Of a stretch of 64,000 nt of DNA, positions 51,749 to 59,704 are shown one piece after another. The DNA is from Terriglobia bacterium (GTDB taxonomy: Bacteria > Acidobacteriota > Terriglobia > Terriglobales > Acidobacteriaceae), in assembly GCA_020073215.1 (NCBI GenBank), contig JAIQFO010000007.1:90269-154268 (forward strand). The letters are read 5' to 3'. The first letter of the stretch is position 1. Every line of letters begins with the position of its first letter. The notes below the pieces were generated by a model. It made no database searches. It was given only the letters and a program-made list of their open reading frames with translations, and had not been told where the DNA came from. Position numbers and translations under genes: made by a program.

Positions 51749-53371
51749 ATGAGAAGTTTTCTTCCCGCCCGAATCATTCTGCTCTCAGTTGCCCTTCTTT
51801 CCGTGCTCATCTCCCAGCGTAAAATCTTGGTGGGGGCCACGCCGGCGTTTACCGGCGTCCTTACCTACCATAACGACAACCTGCGCACCGGACGCAATTC
51901 CAGTGAGACTTCACTCACTCTCGCCAACGTTAACTCCACGACGTTCGGGAAGTTGTTTGTAATTCCCACCGACGGAAAGGTGGATGCGCAGCCTTTATAT
52001 GTCCCGAACGTGAGCATTCCCGGAAATGGCGCGCACAACGTGCTGTTTGTGGCGAGTGAGCATGGCACGGTGTACGGATTTGACGCTGATAGCGGATCGA
52101 CTCTTTGGCACCGGACTACGCTCGCCACCGGCGAGAGTCCATCCGATAACCGCGGCTGCTCGCAGGTTGCGCCGGAGATCGGAGTTACTTCCACTCCTGT
52201 GATTGATCTTACCGCGGGGCCGCACGGGACTATCTACGTGGTCGCGATGAGTAAGAACTCGGCTTCTCAGTATCACCAGCGGCTGCATGCCCTGGACATT
52301 ACAACCGGAATCGAGGAGTTCGGCGGGCCGGTCGATGTCGCGGCGAAATACCCCGGAACCGGCGATAACAGTCAGGGTGGGTTTGTGATTTTCGACCCCA
52401 AACAGTATAAGGAGCGCGCTGGGCTGTTACTGCTGAATCACATTCTTTATACCTCGTGGGCCTCGCACTGCGACTTCCGGCCCTACACGGGATGGATCAT
52501 CAGCTACAACCAGACGACCTTGAAACAGCAGTCGGTGCTCAACCTGACGCCGAATGGGAGTGAAGGCGCCATCTGGGCCGCGGGCGCGGCACCGGCTGCG
52601 GATTCGAACGGAAGTATTTACTTTCTCCTCGCCAATGGAACGTTCGACACGACGCTGAATGCCAAAGGGTTCCCGGAAAATGGTGATTATGGGAATGCGA
52701 TCATGAAGCTCTCCTTCAAGAACAGTCTGCTGGCCGTAGCCGATTACTTCAATATGTTCAACACCGTGAGCGAGTCGAATGCGGACCAGGATCTGGGTTC
52801 TGGCGGAGCTATGGTAGTACCGGCTTTCAAAGACTCTACGGGAGTACTCCACTACCTGGTTGTGGGCGCCGGGAAGGACGCACATATCTATCTGGCCAAT
52901 CGGACTAACATGGGGAAGTTTAACCCTAACAACAACAATCAGCTTTACCAGCAAGTGAACGGCGCACTGGGGGGATCGGTGTTTTCGGCGCCGGCGTTTG
53001 CGAAAGGTAGAATCTACTACGGTGCCGTGGGCGACGCCATTAAGGCATTTTCGTTCAACACCAGCGGGCGCTTGAATTCCACGCCGGCGTCGGCAACCAG
53101 CACAACCTTCCCGTACCCGGGAGCCACTCCCAGCATTTCGGGGAGCACGGCCAAGAACTTGATTCTGTGGGCCACGGAAAATACCTCGCCGGCGGTACTG
53201 CACGCTTACAGTGCCAACAACCTTGGTGTCGAGTTATATAACTCGAACCAGGCGGCGGGCGGGCGCGACAACTTTGGAAACGGGAACAAGTTCATCACGC
53301 CGACCATTGCGAATGGCAAGGTGTACGTGGGGACGACGAAAGGGGTGGGAGTGTTCGGCCTGCTGCCCTAG
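51749..53371 (+). CDS. Secreted PQQ-type beta-propeller protein
   Basis: A 540-residue protein. The ATG at 51749 begins a signal peptide (MRSFLPARIILLSVALLSVL). The mature part is a repeated-blade beta-propeller of the quinoprotein (PQQ/WD-like) class: LYVPNVSIPGNGAHNVLFVASEHGTVYGFDADSGSTLW, then VYAM-like blades. No Trp-docking or catalytic Asp-Glu set of PQQ dehydrogenases is obvious, so it may bind ligands or proteins rather than oxidise alcohols. Acidobacterial genomes hold many such exported propellers. TAAAAT lies 15 bp before the start and may be its -10. Confidence 0.82.
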   Translation: MRSFLPARIILLSVALLSVLISQRKILVGATPAFTGVLTYHNDNLRTGRNSSETSLTLANVNSTTFGKLFVIPTDGKVDAQPLYVPNVSIPGNGAHNVLFVASEHGTVYGFDADSGSTLWHRTTLATGESPSDNRGCSQVAPEIGVTSTPVIDLTAGPHGTIYVVAMSKNSASQYHQRLHALDITTGIEEFGGPVDVAAKYPGTGDNSQGGFVIFDPKQYKERAGLLLLNHILYTSWASHCDFRPYTGWIISYNQTTLKQQSVLNLTPNGSEGAIWAAGAAPAADSNGSIYFLLANGTFDTTLNAKGFPENGDYGNAIMKLSFKNSLLAVADYFNMFNTVSESNADQDLGSGGAMVVPAFKDSTGVLHYLVVGAGKDAHIYLANRTNMGKFNPNNNNQLYQQVNGALGGSVFSAPAFAKGRIYYGAVGDAIKAFSFNTSGRLNSTPASATSTTFPYPGATPSISGSTAKNLILWATENTSPAVLHAYSANNLGVELYNSNQAAGGRDNFGNGNKFITPTIANGKVYVGTTKGVGVFGLLP

Positions 53372-53520
53372 GGTCGGACCCCTACAGGAATTTTCCCCGC
53401 GGCGCCTACCCTTGAAAAGCTGTTGGTCTTCGCCTGCATCACTGAACTGCGGGTGCCCTGTCCCTGCGCGTTCTGTGCGCAAGGGTGGGTCGCCAAGAAC
53501 GTGGCTCTGTCTCTGATTTG

Positions 53521-53880
53521 GCGGCTGGCCTAACCAACCCGATCGATCACCGCACCGCCGCTCTTCTGCTGCGAGCGCTGCGCACTGCGGCGGCCAACCT
53601 GAAACACGACGTTTGAGCCCGACCCAACCCATGTGGTGATCGACGAAGAGAGCGTGGAGCGCCGTCCCCTCGGCGCCACCGCCTGGTCGAAGGTCAAAGG
53701 ACGAGAATACGACGAGATCGCCAAAGACGAAGGAAAGGAAGAGCAAACCGGCGTGAAGAAAAACGAAATGTCCAAGGAAACGCAAGAGTTTCTGGCCGAT
53801 CTGCAGCACCTGACCGAAGGCGTGGGGCGTGACCCGGACTTCCTGACCGGCGACCTGGCGACCTGGAAGGCATGCCGGAG
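53521..53880 (+). pseudogene. Frameshifted remnant of an acidobacterial conserved protein
   Basis: One frame encodes LTNPIDHRTAALLLRALRTA and then AANLKHD, stopping at TGA (53614). Shifted by one base, from 53612 it continues FEPDPTHVVIDEESVERRPL and GATAWSKVKGREYDEIAKDE to about 53880. The two parts join naturally as one protein ('...RTAAANLKH-TFEPDPT...'). This resembles a protein family with an N-terminal Cys/His motif that I recall from acidobacteria. The N-terminal domain is missing and the frame is broken. An open frame of 116 codons from 53633 exists, but its last 35 codons look random. Confidence 0.6.
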
Positions 53881-53979
53881 GAACTCGGGAACCCAAGTCC
53901 TTCAGTTCCCTAACCGCTTATGGTCACGTCCTTCCGTAATGTCCCACGTTTGCCAACCTGGGAACATAATTAGGGGAGC

Positions 53980-54357
53980 ATGACTCCATTCCTCGAAACC
54001 GCGCCTCGGCGGCGACCGCCGCGTGTGCAGTTTAGTCAGACGCCTCCGGCCGTCCTTCGCTTTCAGACTGGTCGCCGGGTTCGGGGAAAGTTGCAGGTGG
54101 TTTCCGTCACCGGAGGACTGCTGAACTTGTCCAGCCCTCTGGATCAGGGCTCTCGCGTCAAGTTGATGTTTCTGACCGACGAGGGCGCGGTGCTGGGCAC
54201 AGCGGAAATGCTGCCCTCTCTCTCCCCTACACTCCAGCCGTTTCGTTTTGTTGGGATTGAGGAAGGCGACGAGAACCGGCTGCGAAACGTGATTCAATCC
54301 TTTTCTGATCACAGCCGTCGTGATCAAGGATCGATTGTCCGGGACCGGGCCTGGTGA
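53980..54357 (+). CDS. PilZ-like domain protein (125 aa)
   Basis: A compact single-domain protein. RRRPPRVQFSQTPPAVLRFQ and VVSVTGGLLNLSSPLDQGSRVKLMFL follow the PilZ layout: an Arg-rich lead, then (D/N)xSxxG, here SVTGGLL. The classic Asp/Asn-x-Ser is altered (VSVTGG), so c-di-GMP binding is not certain. The C-terminal RFVGIEEGDENRLRNVI matches the end of the domain. GGGGAG precedes the ATG by 6 nt. It lies after the pseudogene and alone in its transcription unit. Confidence 0.7.
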   Translation: MTPFLETAPRRRPPRVQFSQTPPAVLRFQTGRRVRGKLQVVSVTGGLLNLSSPLDQGSRVKLMFLTDEGAVLGTAEMLPSLSPTLQPFRFVGIEEGDENRLRNVIQSFSDHSRRDQGSIVRDRAW

Positions 54358-54378
54358 CGCGAAACGAACGGTGACGGC

Positions 54379-54404
54379 GGACGGGCGGGACGCCCGTCCC
54401 TCCA
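54379..54404. repeat. Palindromic repeat (family B), intergenic
   Basis: GGACGGGC-GGGAC-GCCCGTCC is followed by CTCCAC. This is the same palindrome core as the copies in metG and mutS, just after the PilZ gene. Confidence 0.85.
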
Positions 54405-54573
54405 CTTACTTGTAGTAGCTTGAACTCGACCTTCCGGACAATCTTGGCGAGACTCCACGTATCGGACATAGGCGGGTTTTCCGAGTCGGGGATTTTGAGC
54501 GTAATCGGGATGTTTCGCCAACTGTATACCAGTAGGCGTAACATGACATTCCAAACTGCTTTCTGTTATCACC

Positions 54574-55227
54574 ATGAGCCAAAATCGCGTTAAGAGTATT
54601 GCCCTTTACATGACTGCTGGAATTGCTGTCCTGCTTGCAGTGATTGGACTGCTTTTTGCAGTCGAGCAGAGTCGGACACAAGCGGAGACGGGGGCCGTGC
54701 TGTCGGCGTTTTTTTCGCAAGCAGTGCTGCACGACATGGACAAGTGGGCTGGAGGACGCACAATCAACATCGTCATTCAGCGCAGCCCGGATTGTCGGAT
54801 GTGTCCGGGGGCAGGGGCCGGGTTCGAAATGCAGTCTTGGTTTGCACGATCATTGAAAGCGCGAACGAGTTCGGTTTCAGACCCATGGTTTGCCCAATCA
54901 TCACGAATAACCCGCGCCACCTTTCTCCTGAACAACGTCTTTTCAACAGACATCGGAACAGACTTGCACCTACCACGCGGGGCTCGGGCGGTTTTTGTTA
55001 ATCCGAGCGACTTAGGAACAAAACCGAGCGACTTTGAGGCGAGGTTCCCGAACAACTTGGGATATTTCGTCGTCTCGCATGTTGGGCTGAATGCGAGCAA
55101 TACCGAAGCGCTGTTGTATGTTGACCACTTCTGCGCCGGATTATGCGGTGGTGGTGCCTACGTTCTTATGCAAAAGGTAGATGGCGCGTGGCATATTGCT
55201 GACCAGCACGGCACGTGGGTGTCCTAG
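54574..55227 (+). CDS. Membrane-anchored protein of unknown function (217 aa)
   Basis: A single membrane helix at residues 8-30 (IALYMTAGIAVLLAVIGLLFAV) is followed by an extracytoplasmic domain. It has four Cys in two groups: SPDCRMCPGAG near 75 and DHFCAGLCGGGAYV near 190. They may form disulfides or hold a metal. The C-terminus (VLMQKVDGAWHIADQHGTW) is a beta-hairpin seen in many small exported acidobacterial proteins. I know no function. There is a weak ribosome-binding site, and the gene stands alone. Confidence 0.65.
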   Translation: MSQNRVKSIALYMTAGIAVLLAVIGLLFAVEQSRTQAETGAVLSAFFSQAVLHDMDKWAGGRTINIVIQRSPDCRMCPGAGAGFEMQSWFARSLKARTSSVSDPWFAQSSRITRATFLLNNVFSTDIGTDLHLPRGARAVFVNPSDLGTKPSDFEARFPNNLGYFVVSHVGLNASNTEALLYVDHFCAGLCGGGAYVLMQKVDGAWHIADQHGTWVS

Positions 55228-55346
55228 CTGTCGAAACCAGGCGATAGCGCAAGCGTGCGCCGTTTATTCGCCCCGCCCACGGGTTTGCCTGACAGTGGCG
55301 ACCCCATCGGACATCACGGTGTGCCAGGCCAAGTCTTGGCTATCAC

Positions 55347-56519
55347 CTACTCCAGCACAAAGATATTCTTCCCCGCGCACATCTCCTTCAGCACCTTTGG
55401 CCACGCGGTCACGCTGACTTCTCCTAGATGGGCTTTGCGGAGCAATTGCATCAAGGTCCGCGACTGGCCGATTCCACCGCCGATCGAGAGCGGAATCTTA
55501 TTGTTCAGGATCGCCTGGTGATAGGGCAGTTTCATGAAGTCCAGTTGCTTGGAGATCGTCAGTTGCTGTTTCAGGGTTTCGGCCGTAACCCGGATGCCCA
55601 TCGACGTCAGTTCATGCCGGCGCTTGGTCACCGAGTTCCATACCAGGATGTCGCCATTCAGGCCATGGGTTTCTTTGCCGGTCTGGCTGTTGGTGTTGGT
55701 CACCCAGTCGTCGTAATCGGCGGCGCGCATTTCGTGCGGGTAACCGTCCTTCAAGGGCCAGCCAATGCCAATGATGAAGATGGCGGGATACTTTTGCAGT
55801 ATGGCGGTCTCGCGCTGCTTACGGGGCAGGTCGGGATACATATCGAGAATTTCCTCGGCGTGGAGGAAGGTCAACTTCTGCGGCAGATTCGGATAACGAG
55901 CGTCTTTCAATTGCGGAAAGAGCGACTGCGCGAACTTTTCCGCGCCGACAATCACCTTCCAGATCTTGCCGACAATCGTCTTCAGAAAGTCGAGATTGCG
56001 CTGCTCGGCAATGATGACGCGTTCCCAGTCCCACTGATCGACGTAAGCGGAATGGTCGTGGTCGAGAAAATAGTCCTTGCGCACGGCGCGCATGTCGGTG
56101 CAGATGCCCTGGCCGACCTTGCAGTCGAATTGCTTGAGGGCGGCGCGTTTCCACTTGGTGGCCGCCTGCACCACCTGCGCGTCGATGGGATGGAGGTTGC
56201 GGTCGTTCGAGATATGGAACTGCACGGGCGTGCGCGACCCATCGCGATCGAGCATGTCGTTGACTCCGCTCTCCACGTCGACGATGAGCGGCACTTCGAC
56301 CATCATCAGGTTGAGTTCCTTGCACAGGTTGTCTTCGATGTAGCGCTTCACCTGGAAGATGGCCTGCTGCGTTTCTCGCGGGGTGAGCAACGAGCGGTAA
56401 TCGCTGGGCAGAATCTTTTGCAATTCTTTGTAATCGCCAATTCCGGGGCCAGCCAGGTCGGCTTTTTTGTTTTTTTCTTTCTCTTTATCTTTCTCTTTAT
56501 CAAGGACAACCGTGCTCAT
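55347..56519 (-). CDS. asnA: Aspartate-ammonia ligase (asparagine synthetase A)
   Basis: A 390-residue class II synthetase-like enzyme, against about 330 in E. coli. The core is complete: VPLIVDVESGVNDMLDRDGS and FHISNDRNLHPIDAQVVQAA, KWKRAALKQF, GICTDMRAVRKDYFLDHDHS and YVDQWDWERVI. LNGDILVWN and the C-terminal LPLSIGGGIGQSRTLMQLL motif also match. It makes asparagine from aspartate, ammonia and ATP in the cytoplasm. The extra length includes a Lys/Glu/Asp-rich N-terminal tail (residues 6-20, DKEKDKEKEKNKK) absent from E. coli AsnA. AsnA is scattered in bacteria, so transfer is possible. A small membrane protein gene lies upstream on the same strand. Confidence 0.95.
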   Translation of the reverse strand: MSTVVLDKEKDKEKEKNKKADLAGPGIGDYKELQKILPSDYRSLLTPRETQQAIFQVKRYIEDNLCKELNLMMVEVPLIVDVESGVNDMLDRDGSRTPVQFHISNDRNLHPIDAQVVQAATKWKRAALKQFDCKVGQGICTDMRAVRKDYFLDHDHSAYVDQWDWERVIIAEQRNLDFLKTIVGKIWKVIVGAEKFAQSLFPQLKDARYPNLPQKLTFLHAEEILDMYPDLPRKQRETAILQKYPAIFIIGIGWPLKDGYPHEMRAADYDDWVTNTNSQTGKETHGLNGDILVWNSVTKRRHELTSMGIRVTAETLKQQLTISKQLDFMKLPYHQAILNNKIPLSIGGGIGQSRTLMQLLRKAHLGEVSVTAWPKVLKEMCAGKNIFVLE

Positions 56520-56576
56520 CAGAATTTCTCCTTCGCAGATGAATAGCGCGCGTTTGCCCCTCAGGGGCCAGGCGCG

Positions 56577-56750
56577 CTAGGGATGTTTTGGTTTGAGGGT
56601 CGAGGCAACGCCGGAGGTAACAGAAGGTGCGGTGCCGGCTTGGACAGCATGTGCGTGCTTGCGGTGCTCCAGGAGCGTCGCAGCGGTCAGCAGAAATCCA
56701 ATAAGACCAAAGATTAACAATGCGAGCAGGGCCATGATCAGTATTGGCAT
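56577..56750 (-). CDS. Small membrane protein (57 aa) upstream of asnA
   Basis: A 57-codon frame starting at an ATG at 56750 encodes MPILIMALLALLIFGLIGFL followed by LTAATLLEHRKHAHAVQAG and a soluble tail. A single, very clean hydrophobic helix followed by basic residues is typical of small inner-membrane proteins. GGTG lies 8 nt upstream. The stop is 57 bp before the asnA start, on the same strand. Two CRP/FNR-type palindromes sit 54 and 142 bp upstream. The coordinates, topology and regulatory sites argue for a real gene; I know no homologue. Confidence 0.5.
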   Translation of the reverse strand: MPILIMALLALLIFGLIGFLLTAATLLEHRKHAHAVQAGTAPSVTSGVASTLKPKHP

Positions 56751-56803
56751 TCGCTTACACCTCGCTGCTGCCCAAAATTGTCTCTCGGGAGGGAGGGGTC
56801 GGC

Positions 56804-56819
56804 TGTGACCCGAATCACT
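56804..56819. promoter_or_regulatory. CRP/FNR-type operator
   Basis: TGTGACCCGAATCACT matches TGTGA-N6-TCACA with one change. It is 285 bp upstream of the cytochrome c gene and 54 bp upstream of the small membrane protein gene. Confidence 0.6.
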
Positions 56820-56891
56820 TGCTGATGTGACCTAGGGGTTCCAACGCCGGTTTTGGCATCCGCGCTATCCCGTTCAGAATCACGTTTTTGA

Positions 56892-56907
56892 TGTGACTTG
56901 GGTCACT
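56892..56907. promoter_or_regulatory. CRP/FNR-type operator
   Basis: TGTGACTTGGGTCACT matches TGTGA-N6-TCACA with one change and is extended by the inner GTGAC/GTCAC symmetry. It lies 88 bp from the first site. Confidence 0.65.
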
Positions 56908-57088
56908 GCAGCTGCAATTGCGAACGATGAAACTCTCAACTAGGCAGCGGTGAGCTGCTGAGTTTTCCAACATCCAGTTTCTTGCACGGTTGTATCAGTG
57001 GTGACTTCCGCAACACATGCACGACTGCGGAAGGAGTGGCCAAGGTTCAGAGGATTGCAAAACTTCACAAGGAGAAGATAACGACATT

Positions 57089-57406
57089 ATGAAGACGACA
57101 AAGCTGGTAGTGCTGGTAATGACCATCGCGGTGGCCCTGTTCGTTCTGATTCCCAACCTGTCCTGGGCGGGCGAGGATGGAGCCGCGCTCTTCAAAGCAA
57201 AGTGCGCCATGTGCCATGGACCGGATGGAGCCGGCAAGCCTGCCATGAAGGCTCCGAGCCTGATTTCGGACGAGGCCAAGAAGCTGTCGGACGCCGACCT
57301 AGCCAAAGCCGTTGTCGAGAAGGCGAAGCATCCGGCTGGGGTGAAGAGTTTATCGGCTGACGACGTAAAGGCGATTGTGGCCCACATTCGCACCTTGCAG
57401 AAGTAG
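57089..57406 (+). CDS. Periplasmic monohaem cytochrome c
   Basis: A 105-residue protein. The ATG at 57089 (AAGGAG 14 nt upstream) begins a signal peptide (TKLVVLVMTIAVALFVLIPNLSWA). The mature part is a class I cytochrome c with one haem motif, CAMCH in ALFKAKCAMCHGPDGAGKPA. The distal Met is probably in PAMKAPSL. The C-terminal helix is DDVKAIVAHIRTLQK. It resembles c6/c553-type electron carriers. It heads the redox cluster, 349 bp before the ferredoxin gene. Operators upstream suggest control by oxygen or another small signal. Confidence 0.92.
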   Translation: MKTTKLVVLVMTIAVALFVLIPNLSWAGEDGAALFKAKCAMCHGPDGAGKPAMKAPSLISDEAKKLSDADLAKAVVEKAKHPAGVKSLSADDVKAIVAHIRTLQK

Positions 57407-57755
57407 TTGTTGGATCTAGTCATAGGCTGTTCCTCTCTGCGCGACGCCGCTGCCGCCGAATCGCGGACACCGGCGGAAGAGAGCAAGAGGGTGAGGATGA
57501 AGAAGTCCGGCCCAATTCGGCGGACGGAACGGAAAATTAGCCGAACCGTAGCCCGGCGGAACTCTTCTCCCCGGTTCGTTTCCCCACCGGGAACAGCCCC
57601 CCCGGGTCCGGATGCTCACTACTCCGGACCCTGTTCCCTTCTCCGCATTGGCCCACCAACGCTGCTCTGTACGGTTTCCAAGTCGGTTCCGATGCCGCGT
57701 ACATTGGTGTGCTTGAAACCGGAGCTGCGACGGGGAACCACAAGGAGCAATTTCG
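57407..57755 (+). other. 349-bp non-coding gap between cytochrome c and ferredoxin genes
   Basis: It contains a perfect 9-bp hairpin, GGGTCCGGA/TCCGGACCC (57604-57631), with a 10-nt loop and no T-run. This may act as a processing or attenuation site between the two genes. An open frame of 118 codons runs through the gap but is Arg/Ser/Pro-rich and resembles no protein. Confidence 0.5.
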
Positions 57756-58526
57756 ATGAGTAAGGCCCTGCTGTACGACGCGACGATGTGCATTGGCTGC
57801 AAAGCGTGCGAAGGCGCATGCGCGCAGCAAAACCAGCTGCCGTACGACGACAAGGTGGCGGCCGAGGCGGTGCAATCGGAGCATAAATATACGGTCGTTC
57901 TCACCAAGGACGACAAGTTCATGCGCCGCCTGTGCATGCACTGTGAGCATCCGGCTTGCGCGTCGGTTTGTCCGGTCGGCGCCCTTCATAAGACTAAGGA
58001 GGGTCCAGTCGTCTACGACGTCTGGAAGTGTATCGGCTGCCGGTATTGCATGGTGGCCTGCGCGTTTGCCCAGCCGAAGTACGAATGGCACTCGCTGAAT
58101 CCGCGGGTCCGCAAATGCATTATGTGCCCGGACAGGGTGGTGGCGGGCAAGCCGACGGCATGTGCCGAGGCCTGTCCCACGGGGGCTACCAAGTTTGGAG
58201 AGCGCGACGACCTCATTCGGGAAGCGCAGGACCGTATCCGTCAAAATCCGTCCACTTACTTGCCTCGTATTTACGGTCTTCACGAAGTTGGCGGAACGTC
58301 GGTGTTCCTGCTTTCCAGCATGAACGTTGAGGAATACGGGTATCCGCCGTCGGCGAAAATCGGCGACACTCCGATCCCCGAATACACCGGGCGAGTGATG
58401 GAGAAAGTTCCAGACTTTATCCCTGTCTGGACGTTGGCTTTGGGAGGCATTTATTGGGTTTCGCATCGCCGCGAAGAAGTCGCCGCCGCGGAAGCAGAAC
58501 AGAAGAAGAATGGGAGCAAGCGATGA
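57756..58526 (+). CDS. HybA/DmsB-type four-cluster ferredoxin subunit
   Basis: A 256-residue protein with four [4Fe-4S] sites: CIGCKACEGAC (near 12), CMHCEHPACASVCPVG (near 61), CIGCRYCMVAC (near 93) and CIMCP...CAEACPTG (near 122). This is the electron-transfer subunit of membrane oxidoreductases (hydrogenase-2, formate dehydrogenase, DMSO and polysulfide reductases). A C-terminal helix (PVWTLALGGIYWVSHRR) could anchor it, as in HybA. There is no Tat signal of its own. GGAG lies 9 nt before the ATG. The next gene overlaps by 4 bp. The catalytic subunit is not in the window. Confidence 0.93.
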   Translation: MSKALLYDATMCIGCKACEGACAQQNQLPYDDKVAAEAVQSEHKYTVVLTKDDKFMRRLCMHCEHPACASVCPVGALHKTKEGPVVYDVWKCIGCRYCMVACAFAQPKYEWHSLNPRVRKCIMCPDRVVAGKPTACAEACPTGATKFGERDDLIREAQDRIRQNPSTYLPRIYGLHEVGGTSVFLLSSMNVEEYGYPPSAKIGDTPIPEYTGRVMEKVPDFIPVWTLALGGIYWVSHRREEVAAAEAEQKKNGSKR

Positions 58527-59704
58527 AGTTCAAGCTAACCTTTTGGAGAGCGGTATTCGTCGTGATCATGGGCCTGGGCCTGTACTCGGCATTCGTTCGC
58601 TTCTTCTATGGGCTGGGCGCGGTCTCCAATATGTCCGACCAGTTTCCCTGGGGGCTGTGGATCGGCTTCGACCTTCTATGTGGGGTCATGCTGGCGGCGG
58701 GCGGCTTCTGCATTGTCGCCGCGGTCTATCTGTTCAACGTCGAGAGCCTGCACAGTGTGGTGCGCCCGGCGGTGTTGACGGCATTCCTGGGCTATGTGCT
58801 TTTCATCGTGGGACTGCTCTTTGATCTGGGCCGCCCCTGGTACATCTGGCATCAGCTCATCTACATGAATCCGCACTCGGTCATGTTCGAGGTCGGTATC
58901 TGCGTGATGTCCTACACTACCGTCCTCTTCTTCGAATTCCTTCCGAACGTGTTCGAGCGCTTCAAGATGAAGACCCCGATCAAGTGGATTAAGAAGATCT
59001 ACCCCGTGCTGATCATCCTGGGCGTCCTACTCTCTACCCTGCACCAGAGTTCGCTGGGGTCCCTTTATCTGATCATGCCGAGCAAGCTGCATCCGTTCTG
59101 GTACACGCCCGCGCTGCCGTTTCTGTTTTTCGGATCGGCGATTGCGGTGGGTCTGGCGATGACGATCTTCGAGTCGACGCAGAGCGCCAAAGCTTTCGGC
59201 CGTCACCTGGAACTGCCGGTTCTGGTCCAACTGGGCGGTGCTTTGCTGGTTGCCCTCTGGGTCAATGCGCTGCTGCGCTTCCAGGATTACCTGCACCGCG
59301 GCATGCTGGGACAAATCTTCAAACCCAGTTACGAAGCGTACTTTCTGTGGCTGGAACTGGCCCTGGCCTTTGTGATTCCCATTACCATGCTCAGCTTTAA
59401 GAAGGTCAGGCTGTCGCCAAACGGATTGTATCTGGCTTCGATCTTCAGCTTGCTCGGGTTCATCACCAACCGGCTGAATGTCAGCCTCACCGGCTTTGAG
59501 ACGTACGTCGGGCATCACTACCTGCCGAAGTGGACCGAGTTTTCCGTGACCCTGATGATCATCGCGGCCGGCTTCGCCCTGTTTGGGTTGGCGGTGAAGT
59601 ACCTGCCCATCTTTCCTGGAGAACGACAGGCGGTGATGCAATCGGTCCGAGTTGAAAGCAGGGCCGTAGGTGCTGGGGCGGTTTTAGACCATGCCGGAGA
59701 TTGA
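58523..59704 (+). CDS. HybB/NrfD-type quinone-linked membrane protein
   Basis: A 393-residue protein with about ten membrane helices, starting MKFKLTFWRAVFVVIMGLGLYSAFVRF. It has the NrfD/HybB features: PWGLWIGFDLLCGVMLAAGGF near residue 42, WHQLIYMNPHSVMFEVG near 115, and LHQSSLGSLYLI with His and Ser near 180. These line the quinone site in the polysulfide reductase family. It passes electrons between the ferredoxin subunit and the quinone pool. It is coupled to the ferredoxin gene (ATGA overlap), and its 3' end overlaps the histidine kinase start by 14 bp. Confidence 0.93.
   Translation: MKFKLTFWRAVFVVIMGLGLYSAFVRFFYGLGAVSNMSDQFPWGLWIGFDLLCGVMLAAGGFCIVAAVYLFNVESLHSVVRPAVLTAFLGYVLFIVGLLFDLGRPWYIWHQLIYMNPHSVMFEVGICVMSYTTVLFFEFLPNVFERFKMKTPIKWIKKIYPVLIILGVLLSTLHQSSLGSLYLIMPSKLHPFWYTPALPFLFFGSAIAVGLAMTIFESTQSAKAFGRHLELPVLVQLGGALLVALWVNALLRFQDYLHRGMLGQIFKPSYEAYFLWLELALAFVIPITMLSFKKVRLSPNGLYLASIFSLLGFITNRLNVSLTGFETYVGHHYLPKWTEFSVTLMIIAAGFALFGLAVKYLPIFPGERQAVMQSVRVESRAVGAGAVLDHAGD

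Larger units (their letters stand above)
56751..57088. other. 338-bp divergent promoter region with operator pair
   Basis: No gene is seen. It separates the small membrane protein/asnA unit from the cytochrome c unit and holds two CRP/FNR-type palindromes (56804-56819, 56892-56907). A TGTGA half-site lies at 56826. No -10/-35 pair is convincing. Confidence 0.6.

Noticed and set aside
56593..56808. 71-codon plus-strand frame upstream of the cytochrome gene
   Set aside because: The minus strand encodes a clean small membrane protein here, and the plus-strand product has no features.
57407..57763. 118-codon plus-strand frame between cytochrome c and the ferredoxin
   Set aside because: Arg/Ser/Pro-rich with a TTG start right after the preceding stop and no ribosome-binding site; treated as non-coding.
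58454..58522. 23-residue N-terminal extension of the HybB-like protein
   Set aside because: It overlaps the ferredoxin gene; the ATG at 58523 gives the family start and a normal 4-bp overlap.
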